Below, piece after piece: positions 6,888 to 9,323 of a DNA stretch of 9,323 nucleotides. The translations under genes were made by a program, and so were the position numbers. The DNA comes from Acidobacteriota bacterium (GTDB taxonomy: Bacteria > Acidobacteriota > Terriglobia > UBA7540): assembly GCA_021784615.1 (NCBI GenBank), contig JAJYHU010000337.1, forward strand, positions 1-9,323. Direction: 5' to 3'. How positions within the stretch are numbered: position 1 is the first letter of the stretch; each line of letters starts with the position of its first letter. The notes under the pieces were generated by a model. The model had not been told where the DNA came from. It saw only the letters and a list, made by a program, of their open reading frames with translations, and ran no database searches.

Positions 6888-8120
6888 TCAGCGCAGCCGG
6901 TAGACGAGAATGCCGCCTGCGAGCATCATCGCTGCAGAGTAGCCAAAGGCAATGCCCGGAGAAAATGCGGTCCACAATCCGCCGACCAGCCCGCTCGCCA
7001 CAACGTCCCCGATTCCGTTGACCGCGCCAAGGACGCCATAGGCCGTCCCTCGCGCTTCCGGTTCCACCAAATCCGCCGTGATGGAGCCTTCCAGGGCTTC
7101 CTCGAAGGCAACATAGAAGCCTCCCAGGGCAAACAACGACAACAGATAAGGAATCGTCGAAAGATGCCAAACAAACGCCGCCGCAAAGCCCAGCGCGGTG
7201 AGCGCTCCGGACAGATACCCGAGCGCCAGCAGGCCTCGCCGGCCCAGCCGGTCGGATATGGCGCCTACGGGATAAGACGCGCCCGCATAGACCACGTTGT
7301 GCCCCACATAGAGCAGCGCCGCGGTTCTGGCGGCGTGAGAGATGCCGCGGCCTGGAACCAGCAATTCAGTGGCGGCAAGGATCATCAGCGTGTGGGCGAA
7401 ATCGCCCATTCCGAAAACGCCTACGCCCACCAAAAAACGCCGGAAATCGCCGGGCAGGTTCTTGATGGATGTAAGAAACTTGGCTTTTGTTCGGCGTCCC
7501 GGAAATTCGCGCACCAAGCCGGCAAACGTGATTCCTGCGGCAAAGCCCGGGATCAACGTCAGCAGGAATATCATGCGGAAGGATGAAGAAGGTTCACTTG
7601 CGCTTGGATGGAGATACCCGAGCAAAGCGACGGCGATCAGCGGACCGATGATGGCTCCCACCGTGTCTCCGGCGCGCTCGAAGCCAAAAGCCTTGCCTCG
7701 TGATTCCGCCGGCACGGAATCCGCCAAAATGGCGTTGCGGGCCGGAGTGCGAATTCCGCGGCCGAACCAGCCCGCCACGCGCCCCGCAAGGACCAGCGGC
7801 CAGCCGTATGCGAAGGCGAAAACGGCCGTAGAGCCGCCCGTCAGAAAATACCCTCCTACTGCAATAGGCTTCCGGCGTCCAGTGCGGTCCGCAAGCCATC
7901 CGGAAGCCAGCTTCACAAAGCTGGCTACTCCGTCCGCAACGCCTTCAATCAGGCCCAGGGCAGCTGCTGAAACGCCCATCGCCGCGAGAAAGCCGGGAAG
8001 GATTGCCGTTCCCATCTCATGGCTCAGATCGGACAGTAGGCTGGTTGTCCCCAATCCCACAACGGTGCGGTTGAGCCACCGGCCCTGGCCTTCTTTAAGA
8101 GTTTTGGGAGAAGTCGTCAT
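6888..8120 (-). CDS. Major facilitator superfamily transporter, 12 predicted helices
   Basis: 410 aa inner-membrane protein with alternating hydrophobic segments along its whole length, about 12, as in MFS carriers. The MFS signature between helices 2 and 3 is GWLADRTGRRKP (74-85), with a second-half counterpart GAISDRLGRR (286-295). Helix 1 contains SDLSHEM (30-36), whose Asp and Glu/His inside the membrane suggest ion coupling. GRGIRTPARNAILADSVP (120-137) and RGKAFGFERAGDTVGAIIGP (141-160) form a conserved helix 4-5 block. The N-terminal half resembles drug/metabolite efflux-type MFS proteins, but the substrate cannot be told. ATG 8120 has a poor ribosome site. It is the last gene of the minus-strand run crcB - DUF190 - helical protein - MFS, 54 bp after the helical protein, so a link to fluoride or halide stress is possible but only inferred from position. 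Confidence 0.9.
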   Translation of the reverse strand: MTTSPKTLKEGQGRWLNRTVVGLGTTSLLSDLSHEMGTAILPGFLAAMGVSAAALGLIEGVADGVASFVKLASGWLADRTGRRKPIAVGGYFLTGGSTAVFAFAYGWPLVLAGRVAGWFGRGIRTPARNAILADSVPAESRGKAFGFERAGDTVGAIIGPLIAVALLGYLHPSASEPSSSFRMIFLLTLIPGFAAGITFAGLVREFPGRRTKAKFLTSIKNLPGDFRRFLVGVGVFGMGDFAHTLMILAATELLVPGRGISHAARTAALLYVGHNVVYAGASYPVGAISDRLGRRGLLALGYLSGALTALGFAAAFVWHLSTIPYLLSLFALGGFYVAFEEALEGSITADLVEPEARGTAYGVLGAVNGIGDVVASGLVGGLWTAFSPGIAFGYSAAMMLAGGILVYRLR

Positions 8121-8174
8121 CTTGGGTCTGCGCGTTCAAAGGTCGGCAAAACGCCTTGGCAATGCGGAGAGCCA

Positions 8175-8660
8175 TTATCCGTCATTCGAACCCTCGCGGA
8201 CCGGAGCGGGCGGGCAATGTTTTTCCGAATCGTCAGCCAGGACTCGGTTGGCCGCGCCCAGGGCCTTTGCCAGGTCGCGGAGGCATCCTTGAAGATAAGC
8301 GGCGAGCGGATCAGGGACGGCCCCGTATCCTTTGAGATAACGGGGATGCAGTTCTTCGACGTTGGTCATCATCGCTGCCAGCAGCGCCATCGCTTCCCGC
8401 TTGACGTTCTGTTGGTGGTGTTCCAACTCCAATTCGGTTTTGATCCGGCCAATCCTGGCATGAAAAGCGCGGAGCGCGCTCTCAAGTTTTTCAGCCTTTT
8501 CAGGCGGCAAGGCGGGCCGGGACGTGAATGCGGACTCGACCGGGCGGAGCAATTCGAGAAGCTGGAGGCCGTAATCTTCCAGCAATCGCAGCCGAACCGA
8601 GAGGACTCGCCGATGATTCGGATTTATCTTTGAAGCCAGCCGGGATTTTCCGGGCTCCAT
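8175..8660 (-). CDS. Uncharacterised alpha-helical protein in the crcB cluster
   Basis: 161 aa, not recognised. It has no signal peptide or membrane segment, so it is probably cytoplasmic. It appears almost all helical: long amphipathic stretches at about 15-40 (HRRVLSVRLRLLEDYGLQLLELLR), 53-83 (rich in E, K, R and H) and 85-105, with a conserved-looking turn ELHPRYLKGYGAVPDPL (103-119), then a helix 119-143 and a polar, probably disordered tail. This resembles a small four-helix bundle. The start is well supported: GAGGTG (8665-8670) lies 4 nt before ATG 8660. It follows the DUF190 gene by 34 bp and precedes the MFS gene by 54 bp, so it is very likely co-transcribed. An overlapping plus-strand frame has no start signal of this quality and no recognisable sequence. 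Function unknown. Confidence 0.75.
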   Translation of the reverse strand: MEPGKSRLASKINPNHRRVLSVRLRLLEDYGLQLLELLRPVESAFTSRPALPPEKAEKLESALRAFHARIGRIKTELELEHHQQNVKREAMALLAAMMTNVEELHPRYLKGYGAVPDPLAAYLQGCLRDLAKALGAANRVLADDSEKHCPPAPVREGSNDG

Positions 8661-8664
8661 GGCG

Positions 8665-8670
8665 CACCTC
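8665..8670 (-). promoter_or_regulatory. Shine-Dalgarno site of the helical protein gene
   Basis: The minus strand reads GAGGTG four bases before ATG 8660. It decides this start and supports that the unrecognised frame is a real gene. Confidence 0.7.
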
Positions 8671-8694
8671 GCTTTCGTTTCGGGGAGCGGAAGC

Positions 8695-9051
8695 TTATTG
8701 TCCGGAGCGATAGAGGATCACCCGGACTTTCTCCAGGGTGATCAGGCCGCCGCCCACCATGGCGTCCAGTTTGGGCAGAACCTGCTCGATCCGGTCGGAG
8801 TATTCCACCGATTCAATCACGATGGGCAAGTCCTGCGAGAGCCGCAAAATGTTGGTGGTGTGATAGAGGCCCTGCCCGCGGCTGTTCGACCCATAACCGC
8901 CCACGCCTCGCAAAACGGTTGCTCCGCAAAAACCTTCGTGGCGCAGCAACTCCACGATGGCCTGGTAGAGCGGCTTGTTTTGCCATCGGTCGGATTCGCC
9001 GATGTGGATTCGCATCAGGGTCCGTTCTCCCTCAAAGCGCTTGTGTTCCAT
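8695..9051 (-). CDS. DUF190 family (PII-like) protein, partner of CrcB
   Basis: 118 aa, soluble and cytoplasmic. It matches DUF190: RIHIGESDRWQNKPLYQAIVELLRHEGFCGATVLRGVGGYG (14-54) contains the family's IGESDRW and GATVLRG.GGYG blocks, followed by LPIVIESVEYSDRIEQVLPKLD (75-96) and a final strand LEKVRVILY. The fold is a ferredoxin-like, PII-related one expected to form trimers. DUF190 genes are often found next to or fused with crcB, so a role modulating fluoride export is likely, though the mechanism is not settled. ATG 9051 has an excellent ribosome site that overlaps the crcB stop, implying coupled translation. A later ATG at 9015 (MRIHIGESDRW), after a GAGGGAG, is a plausible alternative start nearer to typical family N-termini. 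Confidence 0.88.
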   Translation of the reverse strand: MEHKRFEGERTLMRIHIGESDRWQNKPLYQAIVELLRHEGFCGATVLRGVGGYGSNSRGQGLYHTTNILRLSQDLPIVIESVEYSDRIEQVLPKLDAMVGGGLITLEKVRVILYRSGQ

Positions 9052-9056
9052 TGCGT

Positions 9057-9062
9057 CCTCCT
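9057..9062 (-). promoter_or_regulatory. Shine-Dalgarno of DUF190 gene overlapping the crcB stop
   Basis: The minus strand reads TAGGAGGACGCAATG, with AGGAGG five bases before ATG 9051 and its first two bases within the crcB TAG. This near-consensus site favours the 9051 start and suggests termination-reinitiation coupling with crcB. Confidence 0.75.
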
Positions 9063-9323
9063 ACACGTAGCCGGCCAAATGCATTCCGGCGGCGGTCAGC
9101 AGACATCCTCCCGCAACGCTTACGCTGATGTAAACGGCGGCCCGCAGCCAGTCTCCATCTTCAAACATCCGGGCGCTTTCCAGACTAAAGGTGGAAAAAG
9201 TGGTGAAAGCTCCAAAAAACCCCACCGTTATTCCAACGCGCCAGTCGGGAGGAATTGAAATGTGCTGGAGGGCGAATTCACTGACCCCGCCCAGCAGAAA
9301 GCATCCCACAAGATTTACGCACA
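9061..9323 (-). CDS. crcB: Fluoride channel CrcB/Fluc, C-terminal 86 residues (runs off right edge)
   Basis: The frame ends at TAG 9061-9063 and remains open through the right edge; visible protein is CVNLVGCFLLGG to HLAGYV. CrcB/Fluc proteins are small dual-topology dimeric membrane channels that let F- leave the cell. The diagnostic features are VN-x-x-GCFLLG in the second helix and GFFGAFTTFSTFSLE (the TTFSTF phenylalanine box lining the fluoride pore), followed by a last hydrophobic helix AAVYISVSVAGGCLLTAAGM. The family is about 125 aa, so roughly 40 N-terminal residues and any upstream fluoride riboswitch lie outside the window. The GTG at 9307-9309 is an internal valine codon, not the start, because the conserved CVNL precedes it. 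It leads the crcB-DUF190-helical protein-MFS run. Confidence 0.93.
   Translation of the reverse strand, partial: CVNLVGCFLLGGVSEFALQHISIPPDWRVGITVGFFGAFTTFSTFSLESARMFEDGDWLRAAVYISVSVAGGCLLTAAGMHLAGYV

Noticed and set aside
6172..7170. Long minus-strand frame (332 residues) antisense to the DUF4097-like gene and running into the MFS gene
   Set aside because: It overlaps a signal-peptide protein and an MFS gene in a different frame, resembles no family and is arginine-rich as expected of a GC-driven shadow.
7342..8292. Long plus-strand frame (316 residues) opposite the MFS gene
   Set aside because: Proline/arginine/serine-rich shadow of a clear MFS coding frame; no recognisable domain.
8217..8633. 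Plus-strand frame of 138 residues opposite the helical protein
   Set aside because: The minus-strand frame has a strong ribosome site, fits the operon spacing and has plausible helical sequence; the plus-strand one has none of these.
9307..9309. GTG as the crcB start, giving an 82-residue protein
   Set aside because: The conserved CVNL residues of the second helix lie upstream in frame, so the gene continues past the window edge.

Overview
The window is GC-rich, gene-dense bacterial chromosome with short intergenic gaps. The proteins look like those of a free-living Gram-negative-type bacterium. The exported TPR protein next to an exported DUF4097-like protein, and the overall style of the MFS and LysR proteins, would fit Acidobacteriota or a related soil lineage. 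That placement is an impression and was not tested. No rRNA, tRNA, CRISPR array, insertion sequence, phage gene or attachment site was seen.

Layout, read on the minus strand from about 4800 down to 1: a LysR-type regulator (3865-4791), aspartokinase lysC (about 2363-3796), threonine synthase thrC (1030-2322) and the N-terminal third of phosphoenolpyruvate carboxylase ppc (1-994, running off the left edge). The gaps are 35-70 bp, so this looks like one transcription unit. PEP carboxylase makes oxaloacetate, the precursor of aspartate. Aspartokinase commits aspartate to the Lys/Met/Thr branch, and threonine synthase ends the Thr branch. The unit therefore pairs carbon entry with the first and last steps of threonine synthesis. 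The regulator's ligand cannot be read from sequence.

A 238-bp divergent region (4792-5029) separates the LysR gene from two plus-strand genes for secreted proteins: an eight-repeat TPR protein (5030-5956) and a DUF4097-like beta-strand protein (6094-6804). The 137-bp gap between them holds a strong hairpin.

The right third (6888-9323) is a second minus-strand unit, in transcription order: fluoride channel crcB (its 5' end lies beyond the right edge), a DUF190 (PII-like) protein coupled to it, an unrecognised 161-aa helical protein, and a 12-helix MFS transporter. crcB with DUF190 is a known fluoride-resistance pairing. The helical protein and the MFS transporter are the least explained members.

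Most of the window is ordinary metabolism and transport. I did not find a clearly new system. The best candidates for a second look are the unknown protein in the fluoride cluster and the hairpin across the lysR/lysC junction. Many long open frames lie antisense to the genes because of high GC and were rejected.
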